The notes beneath the pieces were generated by a model, which searched no databases, had not been told where the DNA came from, and saw only the letters and a list, made by a program, of their open reading frames with translations. Position numbers and translations under genes: made by a program. 39,476 nucleotides of DNA from Gammaproteobacteria bacterium (GTDB lineage Bacteria > Pseudomonadota > Gammaproteobacteria > Pseudomonadales > Azotimanducaceae), in contig JAFIFL010000008.1 of assembly GCA_020832055.1 (NCBI GenBank), positions 1-39,476 on the forward strand, in the 5' to 3' direction. Below are positions 16,590-24,676 of the stretch, piece after piece. Every line of letters starts with the position of its first letter. Position 1 is the stretch's first letter.

Positions 16590-17959
16590 GACCGCATCTC
16601 CTTCAGGGCCGATTCCAGGGCGTTCCCGAGCCGCTCGATCTCCGCATCGGTCCGTTTCTCGGTAGCGCAGACCAGCAGCTCGTGACGGCGATCGGGCCAG
16701 AACTCCGACAGCGCCACGCCGGGCAGCAGCCGTTGTCCGGCCAGCGCCTCCACCACTGCCGCGGCCGGTTGCGGCAATCGCAGCAGCGCCTCGTGGAAAT
16801 ACGGCCCTTCATGCACCCGCTCGACACCATCAATGGCCGTGAGTCGCTCCACCAGCGTTCGCGTCCGGGCGTGGCAGTGGCCAGCCACCCGTCGCAGGCC
16901 ATCGCCGCCGAGCAGCGCCATGTAGATGGTCCCCGCAGTCACCAGCAGCCCCTGGTTGGTACAGATGTTGGAAGTCGCCTTGCCGCGGCGGATATGCTGC
17001 TCCCGGGCCTGCAGGGTCAACGTGTAGCCAGTGCGGCCATCGAGATCTACGGTACGGCCGATGATCCGACCCGGCATTTGTCGGACGTGCTCCTGCCGGC
17101 AGCAGATGAAACCGAAGTAGGGCCCGCCGGAGGCCATGGGAATGCCCAGCGGCTGACCATCTCCGACAACGATATCGACGCCGGCCTCGCCCCAGCGTCC
17201 AGGCGGCTCCAGCAGCGCCAGCGAGGTGGGATTGACCACCGCGATCACCAGCATGCCGGCGCCATGGGCGGCGTCCGTGAGGGTATGGACGTCCTCCAGC
17301 CGCCCGAAGAAGTTCGGGTGCTGAATGACCAGCGCCGCAAAATCCTCGCCATCTCCCCTGACTGCAGCCATTGCTTCCGGCGCCACCGTGCCGTCGGCGT
17401 CCGCCGGCAGTTCCACCAGATCCATGTCCTGGTTGCGGACGATGGCCTCAGTGGCGCGCCGATACAGCGGATGCAGGGAGCCGGCCACCAGCACCCGCCT
17501 CGACTTCGACTTGCGGTTGGCACGGATGGCCATCAGGCAGGCTTCGGCGAGTCCCGAACCGCCGTCGTAAACCGAGGCGTTGGAGACGTCCATGGCCGCC
17601 AGACCGGCGATCATGGTCTGGTATTCGTAGATGACCTGCAGCGTGCCCTGGCTGGCCTCGGCCTGATAGGGCGTATAGGCCGTCATGAATTCACCGCGGC
17701 CCACCAGATCCCAGACCGCCGCCGGAATGTGGTGGTCGTAGGACCCGGCCCCGGCAAAGCAGGTGACGTCCGCATCCCGCGCGGCACGGGCGCCGAGTTC
17801 GGCCAGCATGGCCATCTCGGAAACCCCCTCGGGTACTTCGTCGAGATCGCCGGCGCGCAGCGCCTTGGGAATCTCGTCGAAGAGGTTCTCGATGCGCTCG
17901 ACGCCGATGGCGTCGAGCATGGCCCGGGTGTCGTCTTCGGTATGCGGTATGAAGGGCAT
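16586..17959 (-). CDS. gcvPA: Glycine dehydrogenase (decarboxylating) subunit 1
   Basis: The 457-residue N-terminal-half homologue of the one-piece P-protein. Typical motifs are [55 protein letters not shown] (substrate channel) and [13 protein letters not shown]. It lacks a PLP lysine and forms the alpha2beta2 enzyme with GcvPB. The split arrangement is found in many bacteria but not in E. coli, where a single gcvP encodes both halves. A 132-bp gap separates it from gcvH, containing a hairpin just after gcvH. Confidence 0.96.
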   Translation of the reverse strand: MPFIPHTEDDTRAMLDAIGVERIENLFDEIPKALRAGDLDEVPEGVSEMAMLAELGARAARDADVTCFAGAGSYDHHIPAAVWDLVGRGEFMTAYTPYQAEASQGTLQVIYEYQTMIAGLAAMDVSNASVYDGGSGLAEACLMAIRANRKSKSRRVLVAGSLHPLYRRATEAIVRNQDMDLVELPADADGTVAPEAMAAVRGDGEDFAALVIQHPNFFGRLEDVHTLTDAAHGAGMLVIAVVNPTSLALLEPPGRWGEAGVDIVVGDGQPLGIPMASGGPYFGFICCRQEHVRQMPGRIIGRTVDLDGRTGYTLTLQAREQHIRRGKATSNICTNQGLLVTAGTIYMALLGGDGLRRVAGHCHARTRTLVERLTAIDGVERVHEGPYFHEALLRLPQPAAAVVEALAGQRLLPGVALSEFWPDRRHELLVCATEKRTDAEIERLGNALESALKEMRS

Positions 17960-18054
17960 GCGTTAAGGTTCCGGCGCCGGCTGCGGGCGGCGAGAAGACC
18001 GGGGCCTGCGCTTGACGGCGCGGCCCTGTGGGACCCGTGTTCAAGAGCTGTGGC

Positions 18055-18082
18055 GCGGGACGTTCAGCGCCCGAAGTCCCGC
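18055..18082 (-). terminator. Intra-operon hairpin between gcvH and gcvPA
   Basis: Arms GCGGGAC (18055-18061) and GTCCCGC (18076-18082) form a 7-bp stem ten bases beyond the gcvH stop on the minus strand. No U-run follows. It may act as partial terminator or mRNA-stability element to set the ratio of H protein to P protein. Confidence 0.35.
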
Positions 18083-18091
18083 AGCAGAGCG

Positions 18092-18487
18092 TCAGTCACT
18101 CTCGTCCTCGGCCACTTCGCCATAGCCTTCGGCATCGAGCAACTCGTCGAGTTCCGCCGTATCCAACGGGCGCAGCTTGAAGAACCAGCCGGAACCGTAG
18201 GGGTCTTCGTTGATGGTCTCGGGCGCGTCTTCCAGAGCCTCGTTGATGGCGATCACGGTACCACTCACAGGCGCATAGATATCCGAGGCTGCCTTGACCG
18301 ACTCCACTACGCCGGCTTCGGTACCAGCCTGGATGTCGATGTCGAGTTCAGGCAGTTCCACGAACACCACGTCACCGAGGGCCTCCTGGGCATGGTCGGT
18401 GATGCCGACCGTGACGGTGCCGTCTTCCTCGAGGCGCGCCCACTCGTGGGTGGCAGCGTAGCGCAGTTCGGCCGGGATGTTGCTCAT
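18092..18487 (-). CDS. gcvH: Glycine cleavage system H protein
   Basis: The 131-residue lipoyl carrier protein shuttles the aminomethyl group between the P, T and L proteins. The lipoylated residue is Lys65 in [18 protein letters not shown]. The N-terminus ([20 protein letters not shown]) and length are standard. The start at 18487 has GGAG about ten bases upstream; a longer frame upstream would add residues without homology. The acidic tail ([13 protein letters not shown]) is normal for the family. Confidence 0.96.
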   Translation of the reverse strand: MSNIPAELRYAATHEWARLEEDGTVTVGITDHAQEALGDVVFVELPELDIDIQAGTEAGVVESVKAASDIYAPVSGTVIAINEALEDAPETINEDPYGSGWFFKLRPLDTAELDELLDAEGYGEVAEDESD

Positions 18488-18619
18488 CTGGAATCGTCTC
18501 CATGGCTTGGGTGTAAAGGTGGTGCCCCACCCACTGATTCGTGACACGTCTGCCGGCCCACGCCACGCCTTCGCTCCAGCGCGCGCATCAGGCCGGGGCC
18601 CAACGATGCGGGCTACCGG

Positions 18620-19696
18620 CTACCGGGATTCACCGCGGCGGACGAAAGGCAGCTTCACCCGCGACACCGGCAGCGCCTTGCCACGCATGTCCACTTCCAG
18701 CTGTTCTGCGTCCACATCGGCGGCGATGCGTGCGAAACCGATCCCCGCTCCCAGCGTCGGCGAGAAGGCGCCGCTGGTGAGTTCTCCGATCACCCGCCCA
18801 TCGTACGACAGCTGCTGCCCCCGACGCAGGACCCCGCGAGTCTGAAGCTGCACGCCCACCAGTCTTCTGGGCACGCCCTGATCGCGCTGTCGCGTCAGCG
18901 CCGTCCGCCCGATGAAGTCCCGCTCCGGCGGCTTAAAGGCCACGGTCCAGGCCAGGTTGGATTCCAGCGGCGTCGCCGTTTCGTCCATGTCCTGGCCATA
19001 GAGATTCAAGCCGGCTTCAAGGCGCAGCGTATCCCTGGCCCCGAGCCCGGCCGGGGCAATGCCCGCCGCCAGCAGCGCCTGCCAGGCCGCGGCCGCTGCT
19101 TCACCGGGCAGAATGACCTCGAAGCCGTCCTCACCCGTGTAGCCCGTGCGGGCAATGAAACGGTCGCCATGCTGCAGGAAGCCGAAGGGTTTCAAGGCCA
19201 CCACAGCCTCTGCCGCCTCACCGAGCCATGACGCCGCGCGTTCCAGCGCTGCCGGACCCTGCACTGCAATCATGGCCAGCTCGGGCCGCTCGATCAGAAC
19301 CACGTCTTCCCGCAAATGCGATGTCATCCAGGCCAGGTCCGTCTCGCGGGTGGCGGAGTTGACCACGAGCCGCCAGCCCACGTCACGCCGGTAGACGATG
19401 AGATCGTCGAGAATGCCTCCGTCATCATTGAGCATCGCGGAATAAAGCGCCCGACCGGGTGTGTCGAGCTTCGCCACGTCGTTGGCCAGCAACCAGCGCA
19501 GCCAGCCGCCAGCGTCGCTGCCATCCACATCCACCACCGTCATGTGCGACACGTCGAACATGCCCGCCGCCCTGCGGACAACATGGTGCTCCTCCACTTG
19601 GGAGCCGTAGTGCAAAGGCATGTCCCAGCCGTGGAAGTCCACCATCTTGGCCCCGCAGGCCAGATGCTCGGCGTACAGCGGCGTGCGTTCGGTCAT
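18620..19696 (-). CDS. gcvT: Aminomethyltransferase (glycine cleavage T protein)
   Basis: The 358-residue enzyme releases ammonia from the aminomethyl-lipoyl H protein and forms 5,10-methylene-THF. Family landmarks: LYAEHLACGAKMVDFHGWDMPL, FDVSHM, MLNDDGGILDDLIVY (containing the conserved active-site Asp, 97/98), GYTGEDGFE and ARDTLRLEAGLNLYG. Its first four bases overlap the stop of the upstream ubiquinone hydroxylase gene, so gcvT is translated as part of the pepP-ubi operon. It is followed by a 132-bp gap before gcvH. Confidence 0.96.
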   Translation of the reverse strand: MTERTPLYAEHLACGAKMVDFHGWDMPLHYGSQVEEHHVVRRAAGMFDVSHMTVVDVDGSDAGGWLRWLLANDVAKLDTPGRALYSAMLNDDGGILDDLIVYRRDVGWRLVVNSATRETDLAWMTSHLREDVVLIERPELAMIAVQGPAALERAASWLGEAAEAVVALKPFGFLQHGDRFIARTGYTGEDGFEVILPGEAAAAAWQALLAAGIAPAGLGARDTLRLEAGLNLYGQDMDETATPLESNLAWTVAFKPPERDFIGRTALTRQRDQGVPRRLVGVQLQTRGVLRRGQQLSYDGRVIGELTSGAFSPTLGAGIGFARIAADVDAEQLEVDMRGKALPVSRVKLPFVRRGESR

Positions 19697-20919
19697 GCAG
19701 GCTCTCCTGCGGTCGAATCGAGTCCCATGGCTTGGCGCAGCAGGGTGCGTTTGACCATGCCGAGGTCACCCACCCGGCGCAATCCCTCGTTGCGCAACCA
19801 ACGCACGCCCGGGTCCTCGGCGGCGAACAGGCGCTTCAAGCCATCCATCGTCCGCAACATGATCGCATTTTCGCCCCGCCGGATGCGCTCGTAGTGATAG
19901 AGCAGATCCGGGTCACCGAGCATGGCCCGGCCCGGGCCGCGCAGCGGACGCCGCAGTTCATCGCGCAGCACGCGCACGTCCTGCAGGCCCAGATTCACGC
20001 CCTGGCCCGCCAGCGGATGCAGGACATGAGCGGCATCACCCACCAGCACCACGCCCTGCGCGCGATAGGTCCGCGCATGACGCTGCTGCAGCGGAAATCC
20101 CACCCGACGGTCCACCGCCATGACCGCACCGAAACGATCCTCCATGGCCGCTCCGAGGGTGGCTGCAAAGTCGGCATCGGCCAGCGCCTCCATGGCCAGG
20201 GCGCGATCGGTATCCAGCGACCAGACCACCGAGACCCGATGCCCGCCATCGACATCCGGCAGCGGCAGAAAGGCCAGCGGACCGGTCGGCAGAAAGCGCT
20301 GCCAGGCGGTGTTCTCGTGAGGCCGCTCGATCACCGCCAGGGTGGCCATGGCGCGCTGGCCGGTATCCTCCGTGCTGATCTCGATCCCCGCCAGAGTCCG
20401 GACCCGGGATTCACCGCCGTCAGCCGCCACCACGAGCGCAGCCTCCACCTCGGACCCATCGTCCAGGCTGACCGCGGTACGACGGCCGCGAGCTGCCATC
20501 CCGGAGACACTCGCGCCGGTGAGGCAGACAATCCCCTCCCGGGCCAGGGCCTGCCAAAGCGCAAACGCCAGGGGGTGATGCGGGACGAGGAGGCCGAGCT
20601 CCGCCACCCCGATTTCATCAGCCGTGAAGCGCAGACGACCGGTGCCTTCCGCATCCCAGACTTCCATGGCGCCATAGGCGCACCCCGCCGCGGCCCACCC
20701 GGTCTCATCGACATCCAGTTCCGCAAGCAGGGCGATGGATGCCGGCGACAGCGCCAGCGTGCGCAGATCCTCCCCGAGGCTGCCGGCGGTGGGCGCCGTG
20801 GCACCTGGCGCGCGCCGTTCGACGACCATGACCTCTGCGCCGAGACGTGACAGCGCCAGCGCCGCGCAGGCACCCACCACACCGGCGCCGACGACGACAA
20901 TGTCCACGTTGCGGGTCAC
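19693..20919 (-). CDS. Ubiquinone biosynthesis flavin hydroxylase (UbiH/UbiI/COQ6 family)
   Basis: The 408-residue FAD monooxygenase has an N-terminal dinucleotide-binding motif (VVVGAGVVGACAALALSRLG), the mid-protein AADGGESRVR and the C-terminal GDAAHVLHPLAGQGVNLG signature of the UbiH/VisC family. It hydroxylates the aromatic ring of ubiquinone precursors. Gene order says ubiH and/or ubiI: E. coli has pepP-ubiH-ubiI-gcvT, but here only one hydroxylase gene fills that slot. It may be a UbiH, a UbiI or a broader-specificity enzyme; position cannot decide. Four-base overlaps join it to both pepP and gcvT. Confidence 0.93.
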   Translation of the reverse strand: MTRNVDIVVVGAGVVGACAALALSRLGAEVMVVERRAPGATAPTAGSLGEDLRTLALSPASIALLAELDVDETGWAAAGCAYGAMEVWDAEGTGRLRFTADEIGVAELGLLVPHHPLAFALWQALAREGIVCLTGASVSGMAARGRRTAVSLDDGSEVEAALVVAADGGESRVRTLAGIEISTEDTGQRAMATLAVIERPHENTAWQRFLPTGPLAFLPLPDVDGGHRVSVVWSLDTDRALAMEALADADFAATLGAAMEDRFGAVMAVDRRVGFPLQQRHARTYRAQGVVLVGDAAHVLHPLAGQGVNLGLQDVRVLRDELRRPLRGPGRAMLGDPDLLYHYERIRRGENAIMLRTMDGLKRLFAAEDPGVRWLRNEGLRRVGDLGMVKRTLLRQAMGLDSTAGEPA

Positions 20920-22328
20920 CCGCCGTCGACCGACGACGTCTCGGCCATCAGCGCCTCGATGGCATCCGGCGCCTTCGGCACCCCGCCGGTGAGCACTTCC
21001 GGTTCTCCCCGGGTGATGACCACATCGTCCTCGATGCGAATACCGATGCCACGGAAGCGTTCCGGTACACCTTCGAGGTGGGGAGGGAAATACAGACCGG
21101 GCTCCACCGTCAGGACCATGCCCGGCTCCAGCACCCGCCAGGCACCGCCGACCCGATAGTCGCCCACGTCGTGAACGTCGAGACCGAGCCAGTGCGACGT
21201 CTTGTGCATGCAGAATTTGCGCGCCGCCTCGGCCGCCAGCAACTCATCGAGACTGCCCTCGAGGAGACCATAGCTGAGCAGTGCCTCGGTGAAGACCCGC
21301 TCCGCCGCCTCGTGGGGCGCATTGAAATGAGCGCCCGGCCGGGCAGCCTCGATGGCGGCATGCTGGGCGGCCAGCACCAGTTCGTAGAGTTCACGCTGCA
21401 CCGACGTGAAACGTCCCGAAGCGGGAAACGTCCGGGTGATGTCCGAGGCATAGCCCTGCAGCTCGCAGCCGGCGTCGATCAGTACCAGAGCGTCCTCCGG
21501 CACGGCGGCGTCGTTGCGGACGTAATGCAGGGTGCAGGCATTCACGCCAGCGGCCACGATGCATTCGTAGGCCGACTCTCGCGCGCCGCCGAGCCGAAAG
21601 GCGTAGAGCAGTTCAGCCTCGAGATCACGTTCGTTCATGCCTGGACGGCAGGCCTGCATGGCGCGGCGATGGGCGGCGGCGGAAATGGCTGCAGCCTGGC
21701 GCATCAGCCGCAGTTCCGCTGCGCTCTTCACCAGCCGCAGGTCATGCAGCAGATGGCCGATGTCCACGAACTCGCATTGGGGCAGGGCCTCCGAGCCCAC
21801 CCGGTTGCGCAGGCTGTGGACCCAACCCAGCACCCGACGGTCGAACTCGGCGTCGCCACCGAGGGGAAAGTAGATTCGCCGCCGACCTTCGATCAGCCCC
21901 GGAAGGATGTCGTCGAGATCGTCCGCCGGAAAGGCGTCATCGAGGCCGAGGGCCGCTGCTGCCCGTTCCGGGCCGAGGCGTTCGCCGTCGTAAAGTTCGC
22001 CGCGCGGGTCCCGCTCGCGGCAGAACAGGATGCTCTCGCCCGCAGCACGCCCGGGGACCAGCACCAGCAGACCCTGGGGCTCGTTGAATCCGGTCAGATA
22101 GAGGAAGTTGGAATCCTGCCGGAAAGGATAGGCGGTATCGCCGTTGCGCAGACGCACGCTGGCACCCGGGATCAGCGCAACGGCGTCCTCCGCCAGCCCG
22201 TCCATGAGACGACGGCGGCGCCGCACGTATTCGGAGGCGGCAATGCCGGTGGCCTTGAGCGTGGCGGACTCGGCCTCCGGTGCGACAGGCTTCGACGCTG
22301 AACGACGCGTCCGGCCGGCAGTGCTCAC
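20916..22328 (-). CDS. pepP: Xaa-Pro aminopeptidase (M24B)
   Basis: The 470-residue dinuclear metalloenzyme removes an N-terminal residue when proline is second. The metal ligands of the pita-bread fold are all visible: the two Asp in LIDAGCELQGYASDITRTFP, His in HWLGLDVHD, Glu in TVEPGLYFPP and Glu in GIRIEDDVVI. The N-terminal AMP_N domain begins around SEYVRRRRRLMDGL. About 25 residues before this are Ser/Arg/Ala-rich and longer than in E. coli PepP (~440 residues); an internal start could be used instead. The GTG start at 22328 overlaps the ygfB stop by four bases, which supports the longer form. Confidence 0.95.
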   Translation of the reverse strand: MSTAGRTRRSASKPVAPEAESATLKATGIAASEYVRRRRRLMDGLAEDAVALIPGASVRLRNGDTAYPFRQDSNFLYLTGFNEPQGLLVLVPGRAAGESILFCRERDPRGELYDGERLGPERAAAALGLDDAFPADDLDDILPGLIEGRRRIYFPLGGDAEFDRRVLGWVHSLRNRVGSEALPQCEFVDIGHLLHDLRLVKSAAELRLMRQAAAISAAAHRRAMQACRPGMNERDLEAELLYAFRLGGARESAYECIVAAGVNACTLHYVRNDAAVPEDALVLIDAGCELQGYASDITRTFPASGRFTSVQRELYELVLAAQHAAIEAARPGAHFNAPHEAAERVFTEALLSYGLLEGSLDELLAAEAARKFCMHKTSHWLGLDVHDVGDYRVGGAWRVLEPGMVLTVEPGLYFPPHLEGVPERFRGIGIRIEDDVVITRGEPEVLTGGVPKAPDAIEALMAETSSVDGG

Positions 22329-22882
22329 GATGCGCCCCGCTGCTCGCCGGCGACCCGCTGCTGCAGCAGGAGCAGCACGACGACCCGGACGTACTCCACC
22401 AGTTCCGCGTAATTCTCTTCCGCATCCACATCCCTGCTGTCCGGGTCCAGGTCGGCGATGGCCGCGAGATCACTCAGTCCTGCGACTCCGTCCTCATCGA
22501 GGTGATGGCTCTGACCGCCGGCGAGGCCGAAGCCCGACAGGAACCCAGAGCTCCAGGCCGCCAGGGCATCCAGCCGATCGGCCAAAGGCGCATCCTCGTC
22601 CGGAAGCAGCAAGTCGAAGCGCAGGTCGGCGTCGCCGAGGTTCACCAGAGCCCGGTTGCGGAACCAGATCAGCGCCGCCTCATCCGCCGTCCGGGCGACG
22701 TCCTCTCCGGCATGCTCCACCAGTCGACCCAGCCAGGCCCGATCCTCCAGGGCACCCCCGGCGCAGGCACTGCCGCAGAGCAGTCCATGGAGTTCAGCAG
22801 GGCGAATCCAGTCCAGAACGGCCACGAGCCGGGTCTCGGCTTCGTCCCAATCGAGGGCGGCGGCGGAAATACGGGTATCCAT
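22325..22882 (-). CDS. ygfB: YgfB / UPF0149 family protein
   Basis: The 185-residue all-helical protein of the UPF0149 family has landmarks ELHGLLCGSACAGG, LADRLDALAAWSSGFLSGFG, EENYAELVEYVRVVVLLL. It is often described as having a 'YecA-like' fold, and members have been linked to regulation in Pseudomonas. The start at 22882 has GGAG six bases upstream; an open frame upstream runs into a repetitive stretch and is ignored. It is first in the operon ygfB-pepP-ubi-gcvT-gcvH-gcvPA-gcvPB. A TATCAT at 22908-22913 on the minus strand is a candidate -10 box, with no good -35. Confidence 0.93.
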   Translation of the reverse strand: MDTRISAAALDWDEAETRLVAVLDWIRPAELHGLLCGSACAGGALEDRAWLGRLVEHAGEDVARTADEAALIWFRNRALVNLGDADLRFDLLLPDEDAPLADRLDALAAWSSGFLSGFGLAGGQSHHLDEDGVAGLSDLAAIADLDPDSRDVDAEENYAELVEYVRVVVLLLLQQRVAGEQRGAS

Positions 22883-22935
22883 GACAACTCCAATTCCAGG
22901 AAGGGTGATGATACCTGCTTCCCGCGGCGGCGCTC

Positions 22936-23033
22936 GACCGGGTCGCGCTCGACTGGGTCTCACAGACCGGGTCGCGCTCGTCTGGGCTCCACAGGCTGGG
23001 CCTCACAGGCTGGGCCTCGCGGGCTGGGCCTCG
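22936..23033. repeat. Degenerate 14-15-bp tandem repeat
   Basis: About seven units of the type GGCTGGGCCTCACA lie head to tail (22936-22950, 22951-22964, 22965-22979, 22980-22993, 22994-23007, 23008-23021, 23022-23033). The last three are nearly identical, while the first ones alternate GACCGGGTCGCGCTC and GACTGGGTCTCACA. This GC-rich minisatellite fills the divergent space between ygfB and the zapA operon, upstream of the zapA-side -35 box. Confidence 0.8.
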
Positions 23034-23073
23034 TTCAACCGGCCCCACAGACCCTGCCCATTCTGCCATCGCG

Positions 23074-23102
23074 TTGACCGGCCCCTGGGCCACTCCTATA
23101 GT
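23074..23102 (+). promoter_or_regulatory. Sigma-70 promoter for the TIGR02449-zapA operon
   Basis: TTGACC (23074-23079), a 17-base spacer and TATAGT (23097-23102) give a near-consensus sigma-70 promoter. Transcription would begin near 23109, about 35 bases before the first ATG. Confidence 0.75.
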
Positions 23103-23143
23103 GGCGCGGTTGTTTCCCGTCCGCCCTGCCCCAGGTTCCGGCC

Positions 23144-23353
23144 ATGAGCGAGACCGATCTCCACGCCCTCGAACGCCGCATCGACGAACTCGTGCGCCTG
23201 TGCGAGCAACTCGCCCACGAAAACCAGGCGCTGATGGGAAGACATTCAGACTGGGCCAGCGAACGCGCCCAGCTCATCGAGAAGAACGAGCTGGCCAAGA
23301 GCAAGGTGGAAGCCATGATCAGCCGCCTCAAATCACTGGAGCAGGATGGATGA
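23144..23353 (+). CDS. TIGR02449 family small coiled-coil protein (ZapB-like)
   Basis: The 69-residue protein is one continuous coiled coil (LHALERRIDELVRLCEQLAH, ENQALM, ending in SKVEAMISRLKSLEQ). It belongs to the small family (TIGR02449) found just upstream of zapA in Pseudomonas-like genomes. It resembles the ZapB class of cell-division coiled coils, and a role beside ZapA is inferred from position. Its stop overlaps the zapA start (ATGA). Confidence 0.9.
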   Translation: MSETDLHALERRIDELVRLCEQLAHENQALMGRHSDWASERAQLIEKNELAKSKVEAMISRLKSLEQDG

Positions 23354-23655
23354 GCGACGCCATGGTCACCGTCTCGGTCAGCATCCTCGGCCGGGAGTAT
23401 CAGGTCAGCTGCCCCGCCGAAGAACGCGAAGCCTTGGAGCGTGCGGCCCGCCATCTCGACGAGCAGATGCGCGAGATCCGCAGCTCCGGGAAGATCGTCG
23501 GCAGCGAACGCATCGCCGTCATGGCCGCGCTGAATCTCTCCCACGAGATTCTCGGACTCGACCGGAATCGCGGCGAGACCGAGCGCATCGTCAAGCGTCT
23601 CGGTGAACGCATCGACCGCGTGCTCGGCGAAGTTCGTGAACTGCGCGCCGGCTGA
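23350..23655 (+). CDS. zapA: Cell division protein ZapA
   Basis: The 101-residue FtsZ-binding protein has the ZapA fold: VTVSVSILGREYQVSCPAEE, then EALERAARHLDEQMREIR and a C-terminal coiled coil ending RIDRVLGEVREL. It bundles FtsZ filaments at midcell. The start at 23350 overlaps the upstream stop by four bases; longer open reading upstream lies in another gene and is not used. It is followed by 6S RNA, as in other gammaproteobacteria. Confidence 0.95.
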   Translation: MSDAMVTVSVSILGREYQVSCPAEEREALERAARHLDEQMREIRSSGKIVGSERIAVMAALNLSHEILGLDRNRGETERIVKRLGERIDRVLGEVRELRAG

Positions 23656-23686
23656 CCCCAGCACATTTGGGCCGTCACTGCATCCA

Positions 23687-23715
23687 TTGGGACGCCATGC
23701 TTTCTGCGTTATGAT
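23687..23715 (+). promoter_or_regulatory. Sigma-70 promoter of the 6S RNA gene
   Basis: TTGGGA (23687-23692), 17 bases, TATGAT (23710-23715). The predicted start, 6-8 bases downstream, coincides with the 5' arm of the 6S RNA terminal stem. Confidence 0.8.
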
Positions 23716-23720
23716 CCGTC

Positions 23721-23902
23721 CTCGTTCCCTGGGATGCGCGCCAGTCGGTGTACGTCCTCGAGCTTATATAAGCACCAGGGGGTGAAGTGCAGATGCCGGT
23801 GTGCATGTCCGCGCGACGGAAAGCCTGAGGCATCGCCTGAACCTCCACCTTGGACTCTTAGGTTCAAGGGCCCTATCGACAGCGGTACGCCCGGGGAACG
23901 AG
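23721..23902 (+). ncRNA. ssrS: 6S RNA
   Basis: About 182 nt between zapA and fau, the standard location of ssrS in gammaproteobacteria. The ends form a long stem: CTCGTTCCCTGGG (23721-23733) with CCCGGGGAACGAG (23890-23902), one G-U pair. The 3' half carries the conserved internal hairpin CACCTTGGAC ... GTTCAAGGGC (23846-23871), closely matching the E. coli segment CACCUUGAACC...GUUCAAGGG. 6S RNA mimics an open promoter and sequesters sigma-70 RNA polymerase in stationary phase. The exact 3' end is not visible, and a fau co-transcript is likely. Confidence 0.95.
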
Positions 23903-23965
23903 CTTTACCCGAGCGGCAACCCGAATCCATGACACCAGCGTCCCCCAGCTCCCGAGGCCCGCACC

Positions 23966-23989
23966 GTGGGAGCGGATTCATCCGCGAAC
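23966..23989 (+). repeat. REP-like element between 6S RNA and fau
   Basis: GTGGGAGCGGATTCATCCGC then GAAC, with GCGGA/TCCGC arms. It is flanked by GCAC and GTGC, which extend the hairpin. It is the same sequence class as the element at 39318. Confidence 0.7.
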
Positions 23990-24055
23990 CGTGCAGCCAT
24001 GCATGGCGTGCCATCCAACGCTTCCCGGATGGCCGTATCCTCATGAGGAGTCGTC

Positions 24056-24676
24056 GTGCCAGCTGACCCCACCGCCCGCCAGGCTTTGCGCCGTCAGCTC
24101 CGCAAGGCACGCCGCGCGCTATCTCAGCAGGAACAAAGCAACGCCGCGCACAGCCTGCTCGCTGTGCTCCGAAGACGCCCCGAAATCCGCCGCGCCCGCC
24201 GGGTCGCGGTCTACCTGCCCCAGGACGGCGAGATCGATCCCGGCCCGTTGGCCGCATGGCTTGCTGCCCGAGGGTGTCTGGTCTGTCTGCCGGTGATCGA
24301 TCCCATCGCCCGCGGCAGTCAGCGGCTGCGCTTCGCGCCCTGGCATCCGCACACGCCGTGGCAGACCAACCGCTACGGAATCGATGAACCGGTCACCGCG
24401 CGCAGCCTTCGGCCCTGGACCCTGGAACTGGTGTTCCTGCCGCTGGTGGGCTTCGATGCACAGGGCAACCGCCTGGGCATGGGCGGCGGGTTCTACGACC
24501 GGACCTTTGACCACAGGCGCCCGCGCGCCCATCGTCCGCGCTTGATCGGCCTCGCCCACGGCCTGCAGCAGGTCGACGCCCTGCCCCGCGCCGCACACGA
24601 CGTACCGCTCGACGCCATCGCCACCGACCAGTCATTCCTCGCCGTGGCGCCGAACCCCATGCGAGGAACCTTCTGA
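24056..24676 (+). CDS. fau: 5-formyltetrahydrofolate cyclo-ligase
   Basis: The 206-residue enzyme (YgfA/Fau) converts 5-formyl-THF to 5,10-methenyl-THF using ATP. The N-terminal basic segment (ARQALRRQLRKARRALS), RVAVYLPQDGEIDP and the diagnostic LGMGGGFYDRTF motif are present. It uses a GTG start at 24056 with GAGGAG upstream. The 6S-fau link is conserved. Its stop overlaps the def start by one base (TGATG). Confidence 0.95.
   Translation: MPADPTARQALRRQLRKARRALSQQEQSNAAHSLLAVLRRRPEIRRARRVAVYLPQDGEIDPGPLAAWLAARGCLVCLPVIDPIARGSQRLRFAPWHPHTPWQTNRYGIDEPVTARSLRPWTLELVFLPLVGFDAQGNRLGMGGGFYDRTFDHRRPRAHRPRLIGLAHGLQQVDALPRAAHDVPLDAIATDQSFLAVAPNPMRGTF

Noticed and set aside
17960-19760. Glycine riboswitch in or before the gcv genes
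   Set aside because: I looked for the tandem aptamer core (GGAGAG ... GCCGAAGG ... ACTCTCAGG) in the gaps around gcvH and before gcvT and ygfB and did not see it.
19459-22301. Long plus-strand frames (463 and 484 codons) opposite ubi and pepP
   Set aside because: Antisense shadows rich in His/Gln/Arg; minus-strand genes have full motifs and overlapping starts.
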